Below, piece after piece: positions 8,317 through 19,567 of a stretch of 64,000 nt of DNA. Each line of letters opens with the position of its first letter. Positions within the stretch are counted from its first letter, which is position 1. The stretch spans positions 62,001 to 126,000 of the forward strand of contig NZ_SMAI01000001.1 in NCBI RefSeq assembly GCF_004346185.1, read 5' to 3'. The translations under genes and the position numbers were made by a program. Source of the stretch: Aquabacter spiritensis (GTDB lineage Bacteria; Pseudomonadota; Alphaproteobacteria; Rhizobiales; Xanthobacteraceae). Under the pieces are notes generated by a model that was not told the origin of the DNA, did no database searches, and saw only the letters and a program-made list of their open reading frames with translations.

Positions 8317-9369
8317 CTATTCTACCGGCGCCCAGAGCACGTCCGCGACGCGGCGCGCGCCCGCCGCGAGCATGACCAGCCGGTCGAGGCCTAAGGCGCA
8401 GCCGCTTGCCGGAGGCATGGCTGCGAGCGCGTCGAGGAAGCCTTCGTCGATCGGATAGCGCTCGCCGTAGAGCCGCTCCTTCTCCGCCATCTCCACAGCA
8501 AAGCGGCGCCGCTGCTCCCCGGGATCCGTAAGCTCGCCGAATGCGTTCGCGAGTTCGAGGCCGCAGACATACAGTTCGAAGCGTTCCGCGAAGCGCGGGT
8601 CCGCCGGCTTGGGCCTGGCGAGCGCCGCCTCGCTGCTCGGGTAATCGCACAAAATGGTCGCCCGTCCGGCGCCAAGCCGCGGCTCGATCCGCTCCACCAG
8701 GACGCGGGAAAACACATCGGCCCACGTATCGTCCTGCGCCACGCGGATCCCGGCCGCGCGGGCGGCGGCCGCGAACGGCCCGACCTCTGGCTCGCAGCCC
8801 GCCGGCGCGACATAACGCGGGAGATCGATTCCGGCATAATCGGCAAACGCCGCGCAGAGGGTCAGCCGCGCGGGCGGCGCGAATGGATCGCAGGCGATGC
8901 CGCGATAAAGAAATGTCCGCGCGCCCCCCGCCTCCGCCGCGCACGCCAGAAGCCGCGCGCAATCCAGCATGAGGTCTTCATAGGAGGCATCGGCCCGGTA
9001 CCATTCCAGCATGGTGAATTCGGGATGATGGACCTGGCCCCGCTCGCGATCTCGGAACACCCGCGCCAACTCGAAGATCCGGGGCTCTCCGGCGGCCAGA
9101 AGCTTCTTGGCTGCGAATTCCGGCGACGTGCGCAGATAATAGGGCGTGGCGGCACCGTCGGGCGCATGCCAACATGTTGCGAAGGCATGCAGATGCGCCT
9201 CGTTGCCGGGCGAGATCTGGAGCACCGGCGTCTCGACTTCCAGAAAGCCGTCGGCGGCAAAAAGGGCGCGTACCGCCGCCACGATCCGCCCGCGGGCGAG
9301 GAGAAAGGGGCGGCGGTCGCGATAGACCGCCGGCGCCCACCACGGGCTCGGTGCCGATACACGGGTCAT
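8317..9369 (-). CDS. epmA: EF-P--(R)-beta-lysine ligase EpmA (GenX/PoxA)
   Basis: The 350-residue protein is a class II lysyl-tRNA-synthetase-like catalytic domain without the anticodon-binding domain. Motif 2 is visible (FELARVFRDRERG...HHPEFTMLEWYRA), and the C-terminal motif 3 region reads ASGCALGLDRLVML. EpmA attaches beta-lysine to elongation factor P. The divergent neighbour is efp, which strongly supports the call. The length slightly exceeds E. coli EpmA (about 325). No lysine 2,3-aminomutase gene (epmB) is in the window. Confidence 0.92.
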   Translation of the reverse strand: MTRVSAPSPWWAPAVYRDRRPFLLARGRIVAAVRALFAADGFLEVETPVLQISPGNEAHLHAFATCWHAPDGAATPYYLRTSPEFAAKKLLAAGEPRIFELARVFRDRERGQVHHPEFTMLEWYRADASYEDLMLDCARLLACAAEAGGARTFLYRGIACDPFAPPARLTLCAAFADYAGIDLPRYVAPAGCEPEVGPFAAAARAAGIRVAQDDTWADVFSRVLVERIEPRLGAGRATILCDYPSSEAALARPKPADPRFAERFELYVCGLELANAFGELTDPGEQRRRFAVEMAEKERLYGERYPIDEGFLDALAAMPPASGCALGLDRLVMLAAGARRVADVLWAPVE

Positions 9370-9486
9370 CGAGGGATCTCCCGCGTGCGAAATGGGCCCC
9401 GGGACTGGCGAAATGCGCCAGGATGGTTATGGTGCGCGCCGACACATGGCGGTGCGGCGCCGCCCCTTTCTTGAGGAAGACACGAC

Positions 9487-10056
9487 GTGGTCAAGGTAAT
9501 CGCAAGCTCTCTGCGCAAAGGCAACGTGGTCGAAATCGACGACAAGCTCTACGTCATTCTCAGCGCCGAGAACATCCATCCCGGCAAGGGAACCCCCGTC
9601 ACCCAGATGGACATGCGCCGCATTTCGGACGGGGTGAAGATTTCCGAGCGCTATCGCACCACCGAGCAGGTGGAGCGCGCGTATGTCGAAGACCGTCCGC
9701 ACACCTATCTCTACCAGGACAGCGACGGCTACACCTTCATGAACCCGGAGACTTACGATCAGGTCGCTGTGCCGGACGACGTGCTCGGTGACCAGAAGGT
9801 CTACCTCCAGGAGGGCATGGAATGCATGATTTCCATGCATAATGGCGTGGCGATCGCGATCGAACTGCCGCAGCGCGTGACGCTCGAGATCGTCGACACC
9901 GAGCCGACGGTGAAGGGCCAGACCGCCTCCTCCTCCTACAAGCCGGCGATGCTCTCCAATGGCGTGCGGACCATGGTTCCCCCGCATGTCAGCGCCGGGA
10001 CTCGGGTCGTAATCATGACCTCCGACGCCTCTTACGTCGAGCGCGCCAAGGATTGA
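9487..10056 (+). CDS. efp: Elongation factor P
   Basis: A GTG start at 9487, preceded by GAGGAAG, gives 189 residues, normal for EF-P. The N-terminal KOW-like domain carries the modification loop HPGKGTPV with Lys34, the residue beta-lysylated by EpmA. Two OB-type domains follow (from about 65), ending with [24 protein letters not shown] relieves ribosome stalling at consecutive prolines. It is transcribed divergently from epmA across 117 bp. Confidence 0.95.
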   Translation: MVKVIASSLRKGNVVEIDDKLYVILSAENIHPGKGTPVTQMDMRRISDGVKISERYRTTEQVERAYVEDRPHTYLYQDSDGYTFMNPETYDQVAVPDDVLGDQKVYLQEGMECMISMHNGVAIAIELPQRVTLEIVDTEPTVKGQTASSSYKPAMLSNGVRTMVPPHVSAGTRVVIMTSDASYVERAKD

Positions 10057-10185
10057 GGACGGTCCACCGGGGTCGGGACGGGGCGCGTCTCCATCCCATT
10101 CGTTCACCCTCTGCGTTGTCCCTCCGGGAACAAACCGCATCATGAACGGTTGTTGACCCGGATGGGGTGGCGGGGCAAGGCGGTG

Positions 10186-10605
10186 ATGGACCTTTCAGGA
10201 AAGCGAATTCTGATCGTCGAAGACGAGTGGCTCGTGGCCCTCGGGCTCGAAGACAATCTCAGATCCCTCGGCTGCGTGGTCATAGGCCCGGTGGCCAGCC
10301 TCGGTGAAGCGATGGACATAGCCGAGGCGACCGAGGCGGACGCGGCGATCTTGGACGTCAATCTGCGCGGCGAATACGTCTATCCCGCCGCCGAAATTCT
10401 GGCGGATCGCGGCATTCCCCTAATCTTCTGTAGCGGCTTCGTCGGCACGATGCCGCTGCCGGAGCGCTTTTCGGAATCCGCGCGTGTCCCCAAACCCTAT
10501 ACCAGCCGCGCGATTGCGCAGACGCTCGCGGCCACGCTTGCGGGCTCGCCCGAGATGGAGCCGGCGTTTCACCCGCCCTCGGGGCGCAACGACGCACACA
10601 TTTGA
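10186..10605 (+). CDS. Single-domain response regulator (CheY-like receiver)
   Basis: The 139-residue protein is a lone receiver domain. Acidic residues lie at VEDEW near the start, the phospho-acceptor is Asp57 in AILDVNLRG, and the conserved Lys lies in RVPKPYTSRAI. The ATG at 10186 follows AAGGCGG; an upstream in-frame extension is less likely. There is no output domain and no adjacent kinase, so it probably acts by protein contact in an unlinked phosphorelay. Partner unknown. Confidence 0.85.
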   Translation: MDLSGKRILIVEDEWLVALGLEDNLRSLGCVVIGPVASLGEAMDIAEATEADAAILDVNLRGEYVYPAAEILADRGIPLIFCSGFVGTMPLPERFSESARVPKPYTSRAIAQTLAATLAGSPEMEPAFHPPSGRNDAHI

Positions 10606-10789
10606 TGTCGGCTCCCCTCCGTGTGTGACGGTGTCGCGCGGCGTTTGGCCGGGCGGCAAGTTGACATAGCCACGGGACGCGCAACACCTAGAGCGCAGCT
10701 GAAAACTGGTCTAAAGTCGCGCCATCCGACACGCGCGGTCACGAAGGGAGGGGCGTCATGCCCGGACCCGGCCGCCGGAGGGAGGCGCA
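10606..10789 (+). promoter_or_regulatory. Leader region of cydAB
   Basis: A perfect TTGACA hexamer lies at 10660-10665 upstream of cydA, but the -10 element at normal spacing is poor. I looked for an FNR/FixK-type TTGAT-N4-ATCAA site and did not find a good one. A strong GGAGGGAGG ribosome site precedes the cydA ATG. Confidence 0.3.
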
Positions 10790-12190
10790 ATGGATTTCGA
10801 TCCGGTGCTGCTGGCGCGCATACAGTTCGCGTTCACGGTCTCGTTCCACATCATCTTTCCAAGCTTCACGATCGGGCTTTCCGCTTTCATCGCGACCTTG
10901 GAGCTTCTTTGGCTCAAGACCGGGCGCGAGGTCTACCACCGCCTCGCACGGTACTGGACCAAGATCTTTGCCGTGAGCTTCGCCATGGGCGTCGTCTCCG
11001 GTATCGTCTTGTCCTACCAATTCGGCACCAATTGGTCCCGCTTCTCGGAAGTCGTGGGCAGCGTGATCGGCCCGCTGATCGGCTTCGAGGTGCTCACCGC
11101 TTTCTTTCTGGAGGCGACGTTTCTCGGCATCATGCTGTTCGGCTGGAACCGCGTGCCGACCTGGCTGCACGTCCTGTCATGCGTGATGGTCGCGGCTGGC
11201 ACGGCCATGTCGGCCTTCTGGATCCTCTCTGCCAACAGCTGGATGCAGACACCGACCGGCTATGAGATGCGCGACGGGCTCGCTTACCCGCTCGACTGGC
11301 TGGAGATCATCTTCAATCCCAGCTTCCCCATCCGCCTCGCCCATATGCTGCTCGCCGCTTATCTCACCACGTCGCTCGTGGTGCTTGCGGTGGGCGCGCG
11401 TTATTTGCTCGCGGATCGGTTCCACGAGGAGTCGCGGGTGATGCTGCGCATGGCGATCGGCATGCTCGCCATCTTCGCGCCGATCCAGGCCTATGTGGGC
11501 GATACGTCCGGCTTGGTCGCTGCGGAGCACCAGCCGGCCAAGATCGCGGCAATCGAGGCCCATTGGGACGGCACCAAGCCCGGCGCCCTGGTTCTGTTCG
11601 CATGGCCGGATGCGGCGCAGGAACGCAACCTTTTCGAAATTTCGATCCCGCACGCCTCCTCGCTGCTCATCACCCATTCCTGGGACGGCCTTTTCCCCGG
11701 GCTGAAGCAATTCGCACCCGAGGACCGCCCGCCGCTCATCGGCCCGTTTTTCGGCTTCCGCATCATGGTGGGGATCGGCGTCATCATGATCCTCATGGGC
11801 TGGACCGGCGCCTATCTGCTGTTCAAACGACGGCTCGAGGGGACGCGCTGGTACCTGTTCGCAGCTTCGCTCTGCTGGCCCCTCGGCTTCATCGCGGTGC
11901 TGGCCGGCTGGATCGTCACCGAGCAGGGACGCCAGCCTTGGGTCGCCTACAATATTCTGCGCACCGCCGACGCGATCTCGCCGGTGAGCGGCGAGGCGGT
12001 GGCGTTCACCCTGGCCCTCTTCGTCATCGTCTACGGCATCGTCTTCTCGATGGGCATCTATTACATCAACCGCCTGATCGTGAAGGGTCCCGGCGGCTCC
12101 GCCATCGACCCGCCCAGCCGGGAACGTCCGACTCGTCCCATCGCGGCCGCCCATGGGGCAGGCCGCGATGCCATCGCTCAGGGGGAATGA
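10790..12190 (+). CDS. cydA: Cytochrome bd-type quinol oxidase subunit I (cyanide-insensitive type)
   Basis: The 466-residue multi-pass protein carries the heme-binding N-terminal helices (LLARIQFAFTVSFHIIFPSFTIG) and the quinol-binding periplasmic loop region. That loop appears short, as in CioA-type enzymes rather than long-loop E. coli CydA. It oxidises quinol and reduces O2 without proton pumping in the cytoplasmic membrane. cydB follows after 12 bp. A strong ribosome site supports the start. Confidence 0.93.
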   Translation: MDFDPVLLARIQFAFTVSFHIIFPSFTIGLSAFIATLELLWLKTGREVYHRLARYWTKIFAVSFAMGVVSGIVLSYQFGTNWSRFSEVVGSVIGPLIGFEVLTAFFLEATFLGIMLFGWNRVPTWLHVLSCVMVAAGTAMSAFWILSANSWMQTPTGYEMRDGLAYPLDWLEIIFNPSFPIRLAHMLLAAYLTTSLVVLAVGARYLLADRFHEESRVMLRMAIGMLAIFAPIQAYVGDTSGLVAAEHQPAKIAAIEAHWDGTKPGALVLFAWPDAAQERNLFEISIPHASSLLITHSWDGLFPGLKQFAPEDRPPLIGPFFGFRIMVGIGVIMILMGWTGAYLLFKRRLEGTRWYLFAASLCWPLGFIAVLAGWIVTEQGRQPWVAYNILRTADAISPVSGEAVAFTLALFVIVYGIVFSMGIYYINRLIVKGPGGSAIDPPSRERPTRPIAAAHGAGRDAIAQGE

Positions 12191-12202
12191 GGAGGACGCG
12201 CC

Positions 12203-13207
12203 GTGGAATGGTATCTTCCGGTCATCTGGTCGCTGATCATCGCCGTCGCGGTCATCATGTATGTCGTCATGGACGGGTTCGATCTCGGCATCGGCATTCT
12301 CTTCCCCTTCGCCAAGGAGGAGCGTGAGCGCGACCAGATGATGAATACGGTCGCGCCGTTCTGGGACGGCAACGAAACCTGGCTCGTCCTCGGCGGCGGC
12401 GGCCTCTGGGTCGCCTTTCCCCGCGCTTATGGCGTGATCATGCCGGCCCTGTACCTGCCGATCATCATCATGCTGCTCGCTCTGGTCTTCCGAGGCGTCG
12501 CATTCGAATTCCGCTGGGTCGCCGCCGGGAGCCGGAGATGGTGGAACGTCGCATTCGCCGGCGGCTCCACGGTCGCCGCCTTCGCGCAAGGGGTGGTGCT
12601 GGGCGGACTTGTCCAGGGCATCGATGTGCAGAACGGTGCCTTTGCCGGCGGATCGTTCGATTGGGCGACGCCCTTCAGCTTCATGTGCGGCATCGGCGTG
12701 GTGATCGGCTATGCGCTGCTGGGCAGCACATGGCTGATCATGAAGACCGACGGCTCCGTGGCGGCCCGGGCGCGTCGCACGGCGACGCTGCTCTTGCCGG
12801 TCGTGATCGTATTCATGGGCATCGTCAGCCTGTGGACGCCAATCGCGATCGACCGGATCGCGCAGCGCTGGTTCACCGTGCCCAACATCTTCTATCTCGC
12901 GCCGGTGCCGATCATTACCGCCGCCATCGCCTATTATGTCTGGCGGGGGCTGAAGGGAACGGCGGAGGTGTCGCCCTTCCTCGGCTGCATCGCGCTGTTC
13001 GTGCTGGGCTTCATCGGGCTCGGTATCTCCACCTTCCCCTATCTGGTGCCGCCTCACCTGACGGTCTGGCAGACCGCCGCGGCGGCGCCGAGCCAGATCC
13101 TGATGCTGTTCGGCGTGATTTTCCTCCTGCCCGTCGTGCTCGGCTACATCGTCTTCGTCTACTGGATCTTCCGCGGAAAGGTGCGCGAAGGCGAAGGCTA
13201 TCACTGA
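12203..13207 (+). CDS. cydB: Cytochrome bd-type quinol oxidase subunit II
   Basis: A GTG start at 12203 behind GAGGAGG gives 334 residues with about eight or nine hydrophobic helices. The family signature VMDGFDLGIGILFPF is near the N-terminus, followed by FWDGNETWLVLGGG. It forms the heterodimeric oxidase with CydA and is certainly co-transcribed with it. I see no cydX-like small gene in the 20 bp before the convergent ureG. Confidence 0.93.
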   Translation: MEWYLPVIWSLIIAVAVIMYVVMDGFDLGIGILFPFAKEERERDQMMNTVAPFWDGNETWLVLGGGGLWVAFPRAYGVIMPALYLPIIIMLLALVFRGVAFEFRWVAAGSRRWWNVAFAGGSTVAAFAQGVVLGGLVQGIDVQNGAFAGGSFDWATPFSFMCGIGVVIGYALLGSTWLIMKTDGSVAARARRTATLLLPVVIVFMGIVSLWTPIAIDRIAQRWFTVPNIFYLAPVPIITAAIAYYVWRGLKGTAEVSPFLGCIALFVLGFIGLGISTFPYLVPPHLTVWQTAAAAPSQILMLFGVIFLLPVVLGYIVFVYWIFRGKVREGEGYH

Positions 13208-13227
13208 AGGCCGTTTCCCCGTCGGCG

Positions 13228-13851
13228 TCACGCCGCAGGGAGCCCGCCCGCCTCCTCGATAAAGGCCGCAACGACGTCCACGCCGACGCCGTTGCGGATC
13301 GCGGCGAACACATAAGGCCGGCCCGCCCGCATGCGCTGCGTGTCCGCCTCCATGATCGAAAGATCGGCCCCCACCATCGGGGCGAGATCCGTCTTGTTGA
13401 CCACCAAAAGGTCCGAGCGGGTGATCCCCGGTCCGCCCTTGCGCGGGATCTTCTCGCCGCCCGCGACATCGATCACATAGATCGTCAGATCGGCCAGTTC
13501 CGGCGAGAAGGTCGCGGCGAGATTGTCGCCGCCGGATTCGATCAGCACAATGTCGAGCTTGGGAAACTTGGCCTGCATGTCGGCGACGGCGCGCAGATTG
13601 ATCGAGGCGTCCTCCCGGATTGCCGTGTGCGGACAGCCGCCGGTCTCGACGCCGAGGATCCGCTCCGGCTCCAGCGCGCCCGCGACGGTGAGGAGGCGCG
13701 CATCCTCTTTGGTATAGATGTCGTTGGTTATGGCGCAAATGTCGTAACGGCTGCGGAACCGCTTGCAGAGCGCTTCCATGAGCGCCGTCTTGCCTGAGCC
13801 GACCGGCCCGCCGATGCCGACCCGGAGGGGTCCATTCTTGGATGCGCTCAT
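13228..13851 (-). CDS. ureG: Urease accessory GTPase UreG
   Basis: The 207-residue protein is a SIMIBI-class GTPase with a P-loop GPVGSGKT near residue 15, the metal-binding GGCPHT motif, [13 protein letters not shown], and the guanine-specificity NKTD. It delivers nickel to apo-urease with UreE, UreF and UreD. Its ATG overlaps the ureF stop by 4 bp. It is the last gene of the urt-ure block and converges on cydB. Confidence 0.96.
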   Translation of the reverse strand: MSASKNGPLRVGIGGPVGSGKTALMEALCKRFRSRYDICAITNDIYTKEDARLLTVAGALEPERILGVETGGCPHTAIREDASINLRAVADMQAKFPKLDIVLIESGGDNLAATFSPELADLTIYVIDVAGGEKIPRKGGPGITRSDLLVVNKTDLAPMVGADLSIMEADTQRMRAGRPYVFAAIRNGVGVDVVAAFIEEAGGLPAA

Positions 13852-14729
13852 GAGCGGAACAGCCTCGTATATTGGGTTTCGTGCCGGAACGAGCCGAGAT
13901 CGGCGCGAAAGGTCGCCGTCCCCAGATCATCTAAGGTGAGATCGGGAATCGTCTGTGCCAGCCTACGCACGTCGGGAGCGAGGGCGGCAACGATCCGCGT
14001 TCCGCCGGTCTGGCCAACCGGCGCGAGACGAATGCCGGCAGAGACGAGCATCTGCACGAGCGCGAGCAGGAAAGCCTCGATCACGACGGGCTTCGGCAGG
14101 CGGTGAGCGGCCGCGGCGAGCCCGAGCGCGACGGGATAGGCGACCTCCCCTGTCAGCGCCGGCGCACGCGCCGACAGATCGGCGCAGGGCCAGGCCGCCA
14201 AGACGGCATCCAGGAAGCTGCGGCCCTGCTGGCAGGTCTCCAATCGTAATTCCGCCGAGGGGGCGAGGGCGACGGCCAGCGCGTTGACCTCGCCGAGCAT
14301 GGCCGCGTCCCCCGCCGCGTCATAAGCATGCGACAAGAGAATGGCGTCGCTGCGGGCGAAACCGTGCATCAGAAGATCGGAAAGCCAAGAGAGGAGGCTG
14401 TCCTCCCGCACGACATCACCCGTCTCAACCGCCCATTCCAAAGCGTGGGAATAGGCATAGCCGCCGACGGGAAAGCTGGGGGACAGCCAGGCGAAGAGCG
14501 GCAGGAGGCTCGGTGCGGTTTCCGGGTCCGCGCGGTGCACAGCCGGCGCAGACAATCCATCCTCGCCGTCATGGAGCGAACCGGCCGGCATGGCGGGCGC
14601 GTGGCCCTCCGGATCACCGTCCAGCCGCGGCGAAGCAGGATCCGGCGTCCCGCGCCCGACGGAGAAGCTCGAAAGCGGGGGCGCCGCGTCCTCGACCGCA
14701 CCTGACCCGTGCGTGACGGCATCAGCCAT
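13848..14729 (-). CDS. ureF: Urease accessory protein UreF, with an extended N-terminus
   Basis: The ATG at 14729 overlaps the end of ureE by 8 bp and gives 293 residues. The UreF domain begins near residue 75 ([24 protein letters not shown]). The preceding ~70 residues are low-complexity and rich in Pro, Gly, Asp and Ala, which is longer than usual. A later internal Met (MPAGSLHDG) is an alternative start. UreF is the GTPase-activating-like factor in the UreDFG complex. Confidence 0.9.
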   Translation of the reverse strand: MADAVTHGSGAVEDAAPPLSSFSVGRGTPDPASPRLDGDPEGHAPAMPAGSLHDGEDGLSAPAVHRADPETAPSLLPLFAWLSPSFPVGGYAYSHALEWAVETGDVVREDSLLSWLSDLLMHGFARSDAILLSHAYDAAGDAAMLGEVNALAVALAPSAELRLETCQQGRSFLDAVLAAWPCADLSARAPALTGEVAYPVALGLAAAAHRLPKPVVIEAFLLALVQMLVSAGIRLAPVGQTGGTRIVAALAPDVRRLAQTIPDLTLDDLGTATFRADLGSFRHETQYTRLFRS

Positions 14730-15438
14730 GCGGATGAGGCCTGGGGTCGCAGCCGCACCCCTCGCCATGGTCATGGTCATGACCCTGCGGGTGCGCCTCA
14801 GCGTGCGCGTGGGCGTGAGACTCGGCCTCCGAATGGGCGTGCCCATGATGTCCGTGCCCGGACTGCGCCTGGCCGTGGGCGTGCCCGCAGCCGGGTCCGT
14901 GCACATGAGCGTCCGAGTCATGGTCATGGCCGTGGGCATGGGCGTGGCCATGGCCGTGGGCGTGCCCATGATGATCATGATGCCCATGCGCGCCATGCGC
15001 CTCGGCCGCCTCATAGGCCCCCTTCTCGGGGCGGAATGGCCGCTCCACAGAGGTCGCACTGGCGCCGAGGCCGCGCACCATCTCCAGCAGCACATGGTCC
15101 TCGGCGAAATAGATCGCCTCCTCGGTGATCTCCGCCGGCACATGCCGGTTGCCGAGGTGCCACGCCGCCTTCAGGAGCCGCAGCGGGCTCGTGGTCTTCA
15201 CCTCGACGAGCCGTTCCGGCGCCGCCTCGACGCGCACCAGCCGGCCGTCCTCCAGCTTCAGGGCGTCGCCATGGTCCAGCACCGTGGCCTTCTCGAGGTC
15301 CAGCAAGAATTGGGTGCCCTTCTCGCCGGTCATGACGATGCGACGGCGGTGGCGCGCCTGGTGGTCGAGGGTGACGATATCCGTCACCCGCTCCGCCTTG
15401 ACGGCGGCGCGGCGGACGATGGCGGTGGCGCGAATCAT
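14722..15438 (-). CDS. ureE: Urease nickel metallochaperone UreE with long His-rich tail
   Basis: The ATG at 15438 gives 238 residues. The N-terminal peptide-binding domain ([33 protein letters not shown]) and the metal-binding domain ([12 protein letters not shown]) are standard. The last ~90 residues contain about 32 His plus a few Cys in GH/AH/HD repeats, which should bind several nickel ions. At the DNA level this tail looks repetitive (14725-15005). It lies 160 bp downstream of ureC, the largest spacing in the ure part of the block. Confidence 0.95.
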   Translation of the reverse strand: MIRATAIVRRAAVKAERVTDIVTLDHQARHRRRIVMTGEKGTQFLLDLEKATVLDHGDALKLEDGRLVRVEAAPERLVEVKTTSPLRLLKAAWHLGNRHVPAEITEEAIYFAEDHVLLEMVRGLGASATSVERPFRPEKGAYEAAEAHGAHGHHDHHGHAHGHGHAHAHGHDHDSDAHVHGPGCGHAHGQAQSGHGHHGHAHSEAESHAHAHAEAHPQGHDHDHGEGCGCDPRPHPHG

Positions 15439-15598
15439 AGGAAACCTCAGGCTTGATCGATCAGGCTCGGCCCGTGCGGCGGAAAGCCATCCGCCGCGTC
15501 TGACTGATCGTGACGGGGAGCCCTTGGGAAACAGCGTGAAATCCAGGCCTCTCCCCTCGGCGGCCCGGAGGAGCGTGCCTGTCGTCGGGCAGCATAGC

Positions 15599-17314
<1,716 letters not shown>

Positions 17315-17325
17315 CGATGTGATCC

Positions 17326-17433
17326 TCAGCGAAGGAGGGTGTAATGGCCTGGGCCGGTGGCGGCCTTGCCGAGGGTGAACGTCGCGCCGCACCCCGCGGC
17401 GGCCATCTCGGCGATCAGAAAGTCCGAAGTCAC
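17326..17433 (-). CDS. Small 35-residue ORF coupled between ureAB and ureC
   Basis: A GTG at 17433 overlaps the ureAB stop in a GTGA junction. The ORF encodes 35 residues (beginning [16 protein letters not shown], ending GHYTLLR) and stops 11 bp before ureC. Its stop region supplies the GAGGA ribosome site of ureC. There is no recognisable domain. It could be a translational coupling device or a small urease-associated peptide. The evidence is position and tight spacing only. Confidence 0.45.
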   Translation of the reverse strand: MTSDFLIAEMAAAGCGATFTLGKAATGPGHYTLLR

Positions 17434-18050
17434 AAGGTCCCCATCACCTCGCCCCGGAAGCCGTAGACCTCGCGTTTGCCGCCCAGCGGCACCAAGCCAA
17501 CCTCTCTGGTTGCCCCGGGCTCGAAGCGCACGGCGGTGCCGGCGGCGATATCCAGACGCATCCCGCGCGCCTTCTCGCGCTCGAAGGCGAGCGCCGGATT
17601 CGTCTCGAAGAAATGATAGTGGCTGCCGACTTGGATCGGCCGGTCTCCGGTATTCGCAACCGTGACGAGCACCCGTTCTGCGCCTTCATTTAAGACGATG
17701 TCGCCCGCTTTGGTGATCACCTCGCCCGGCACGTCGTCGGAGGCGGCGCCGCGGATCGGATGGTGGACGGTGACGAGCTTCGTCCCGTCCGGAAAGGTCG
17801 CTTCCACCTGGATGTCGTGGATCATCTCGGAAATGCCCGCCATCACCTGATCGGTTGTCAGGACATGGGCGCCAGCCTCCATCAATTCGGCGACGGTCCG
17901 CCCGTCGCGTGCGCCTTCCACCACGAAATCGGTGATGAGGGCGATCGCCTCCGGATGGTTGAGTTTCACCCCGCGCGCAAGGCGCTTGCGGGCAACTTCG
18001 GCGGCCATGGCGACGAGCAGCTTGTCTTTTTCCCGCGGCGTGAGCAGCAC
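17430..18050 (-). CDS. ureAB: Urease gamma-beta fusion subunit (UreA-UreB)
   Basis: A GTG at 18050, directly behind GAGGAGG, gives 206 residues. The first ~100 residues are UreA-like ([38 protein letters not shown]). After a short linker, the UreB-like part follows from about residue 103 (IPGEV-type [41 protein letters not shown]). Gamma-beta fusions are known in some ureases. It lies 10 bp after ureD. Confidence 0.93.
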   Translation of the reverse strand: MLLTPREKDKLLVAMAAEVARKRLARGVKLNHPEAIALITDFVVEGARDGRTVAELMEAGAHVLTTDQVMAGISEMIHDIQVEATFPDGTKLVTVHHPIRGAASDDVPGEVITKAGDIVLNEGAERVLVTVANTGDRPIQVGSHYHFFETNPALAFEREKARGMRLDIAAGTAVRFEPGATREVGLVPLGGKREVYGFRGEVMGTL

Positions 18051-18060
18051 GGCTTCCTCC

Positions 18061-18903
18061 TCAAGAACCCCAGACACGGGGCAGCGGGGTGCCCCGGAAC
18101 CTTATGAGAAACGAGCCTGCGTCCCGCCGCAACGTCTCGATGTCCTGGGCGAGCCAGCGAACCGCCAAAAGGCCGTTCCAGGCGCTCGCCCCGCATTCGC
18201 TGCGTGCGTCGTTCAGCAAAGCGCGCGCCTCCTCGAGCCGCGCCTCGGCATCGGGTGCCACATAGAGGCAGGTGGCGAGCGCGCCCCGCCCTGCGGCAAC
18301 CGTCGGCCGCGCCAGCAGCGCTGCGACTGACCCCGACAGGCGGAAGGCGTCGGCGAACACGAGGTCCCCGTCCCGCCGGATCCGCCAGTGATCGCTGAGA
18401 TGCCCCGATACCATGGCCTCGCCCCGCGCGGCGCGGCCGAACATCACCGCCTCGAAGGACAGAAAGCGTGCAGCGGACGACAGGTCGACCGCGTATCGCC
18501 GCGTGAGGCGGGCTTGGTCGAACAGAATGGTCTCCTGCGGCAACCAATGCAGGTTGCCGCCCGCGCCGACCGTAAGGCGCACCGTCACCTCGGCCATCGC
18601 GCCATCGGAGCGGTAGACCTTCTCGGCGGCGGGAGTCGCGATCGTCAGGGATGCCCCCTCCCCCGCCTCAGCGGCGATCGAGAAGACATCTCCGCACGCC
18701 ACACCGCCTGCCGTATTGACCAGAACCGCCTCGAGCCCGCTCCCCTCGACCCGCGGCAGCCGGGCGCGCAAGGCCCCGCTTTCCGAGAGCCCCACGAGAT
18801 GGGTCCGGCCGCGCGCCGCCGCAACGCTCAACCGGATCCGGCCCTCGCTGCGCTGGCGCTGGCCCCTCTCAGATCGCCATGAGGCGGCGGACATCATCCC
18901 CAT
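18061..18903 (-). CDS. ureD: Urease accessory protein UreD (UreH)
   Basis: The 280-residue protein shows UreD features: [54 protein letters not shown], and a C-terminal region ending [10 protein letters not shown]. It is the scaffold that binds apo-urease and UreFG. The ATG at 18903 overlaps the end of urtE by 35 bp; ATGs two and three codons later are possible alternatives. This overlap physically links the transporter and enzyme operons. Confidence 0.93.
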   Translation of the reverse strand: MGMMSAASWRSERGQRQRSEGRIRLSVAAARGRTHLVGLSESGALRARLPRVEGSGLEAVLVNTAGGVACGDVFSIAAEAGEGASLTIATPAAEKVYRSDGAMAEVTVRLTVGAGGNLHWLPQETILFDQARLTRRYAVDLSSAARFLSFEAVMFGRAARGEAMVSGHLSDHWRIRRDGDLVFADAFRLSGSVAALLARPTVAAGRGALATCLYVAPDAEARLEEARALLNDARSECGASAWNGLLAVRWLAQDIETLRRDAGSFLIRFRGTPLPRVWGS

Positions 18904-19564
18904 CGAGCCCGCTCCGGTCGCCCTGCGCCGCCACCTCGCCGCGCTCCATCAGAATGAAGCGGTCGGCGAGCTCCTTGGCGAACTCGAAATATTGTTCGAC
19001 CAGGATGATCGCCATATCTCCCTTGTCGCGCAAATAGGCAATGGCGCGGCCGATATCCTTGATGATGGAGGGCTGGATGCCCTCGGTCGGCTCGTCGAGC
19101 ACGAGCAGCTTCGGCCGCGTGACGAGCGCCCGGCCGATCGCGAGCTGCTGCTGCTGTCCGCCGGAAAGATCCCCGCCCCGCCGGCCCATCATGGATTTCA
19201 GCACCGGGAAGAGCTCGAAAATCTCGTCCGGAACGAATTTGTCCTTCCGGGCAAGCCGGGCATAGCCGGTCTCCAGATTCTCCTTCACGGTGAGGAGCGG
19301 AAAGACCTCCCGGCCCTGCGGCACGAAGCCGATCCCGAGCGCCGCGCGCTCCGGCGTCGGCAGGCGCGTTATGTCGCGGCCGTCGAACGTGATGCTGCCG
19401 CCGGCAATCGGCCTCTGGCCGACAATCGCCCGCAGCAGCGACGTCTTGCCGACGCCGTTGCGGCCCAGCACGCACGTCACCTGCCCCGGCATCGCCTCCA
19501 CCGAGACCTTCCGGAGCGTGTGGGCAGCGCCATAATAGAGATCGAGATTCTCGACCTTCAGCAT
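18869..19564 (-). CDS. urtE: Urea ABC transporter ATPase UrtE
   Basis: The 231-residue ABC ATPase has Walker A GRNGVGKTSLL, the signature LSGGQQQQLAIGRAL, Walker B LLVLDEPTEGIQPS, and the switch His region LVEQYFEFA. It resembles LivF-type branched-chain ATPases, and in this order after UrtABCD it is UrtE. It starts 3 bp after urtD and overlaps ureD. Confidence 0.95.
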   Translation of the reverse strand: MLKVENLDLYYGAAHTLRKVSVEAMPGQVTCVLGRNGVGKTSLLRAIVGQRPIAGGSITFDGRDITRLPTPERAALGIGFVPQGREVFPLLTVKENLETGYARLARKDKFVPDEIFELFPVLKSMMGRRGGDLSGGQQQQLAIGRALVTRPKLLVLDEPTEGIQPSIIKDIGRAIAYLRDKGDMAIILVEQYFEFAKELADRFILMERGEVAAQGDRSGLDGDDVRRLMAI

Positions 19565-19567
19565 CCC

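Noticed and set aside
11177-13930. A very long open frame on the minus strand opposite cydAB
   Set aside because: It is antisense to two clear cytochrome bd subunits, and its translation is low-complexity Arg/Asp/Gly/His-rich, as expected of a GC-rich shadow frame.
14725-15005. Short repetitive DNA resembling a CRISPR or minisatellite
   Set aside because: The repeats are irregular and encode the His-rich UreE tail in frame; there are no equal-length spacers.
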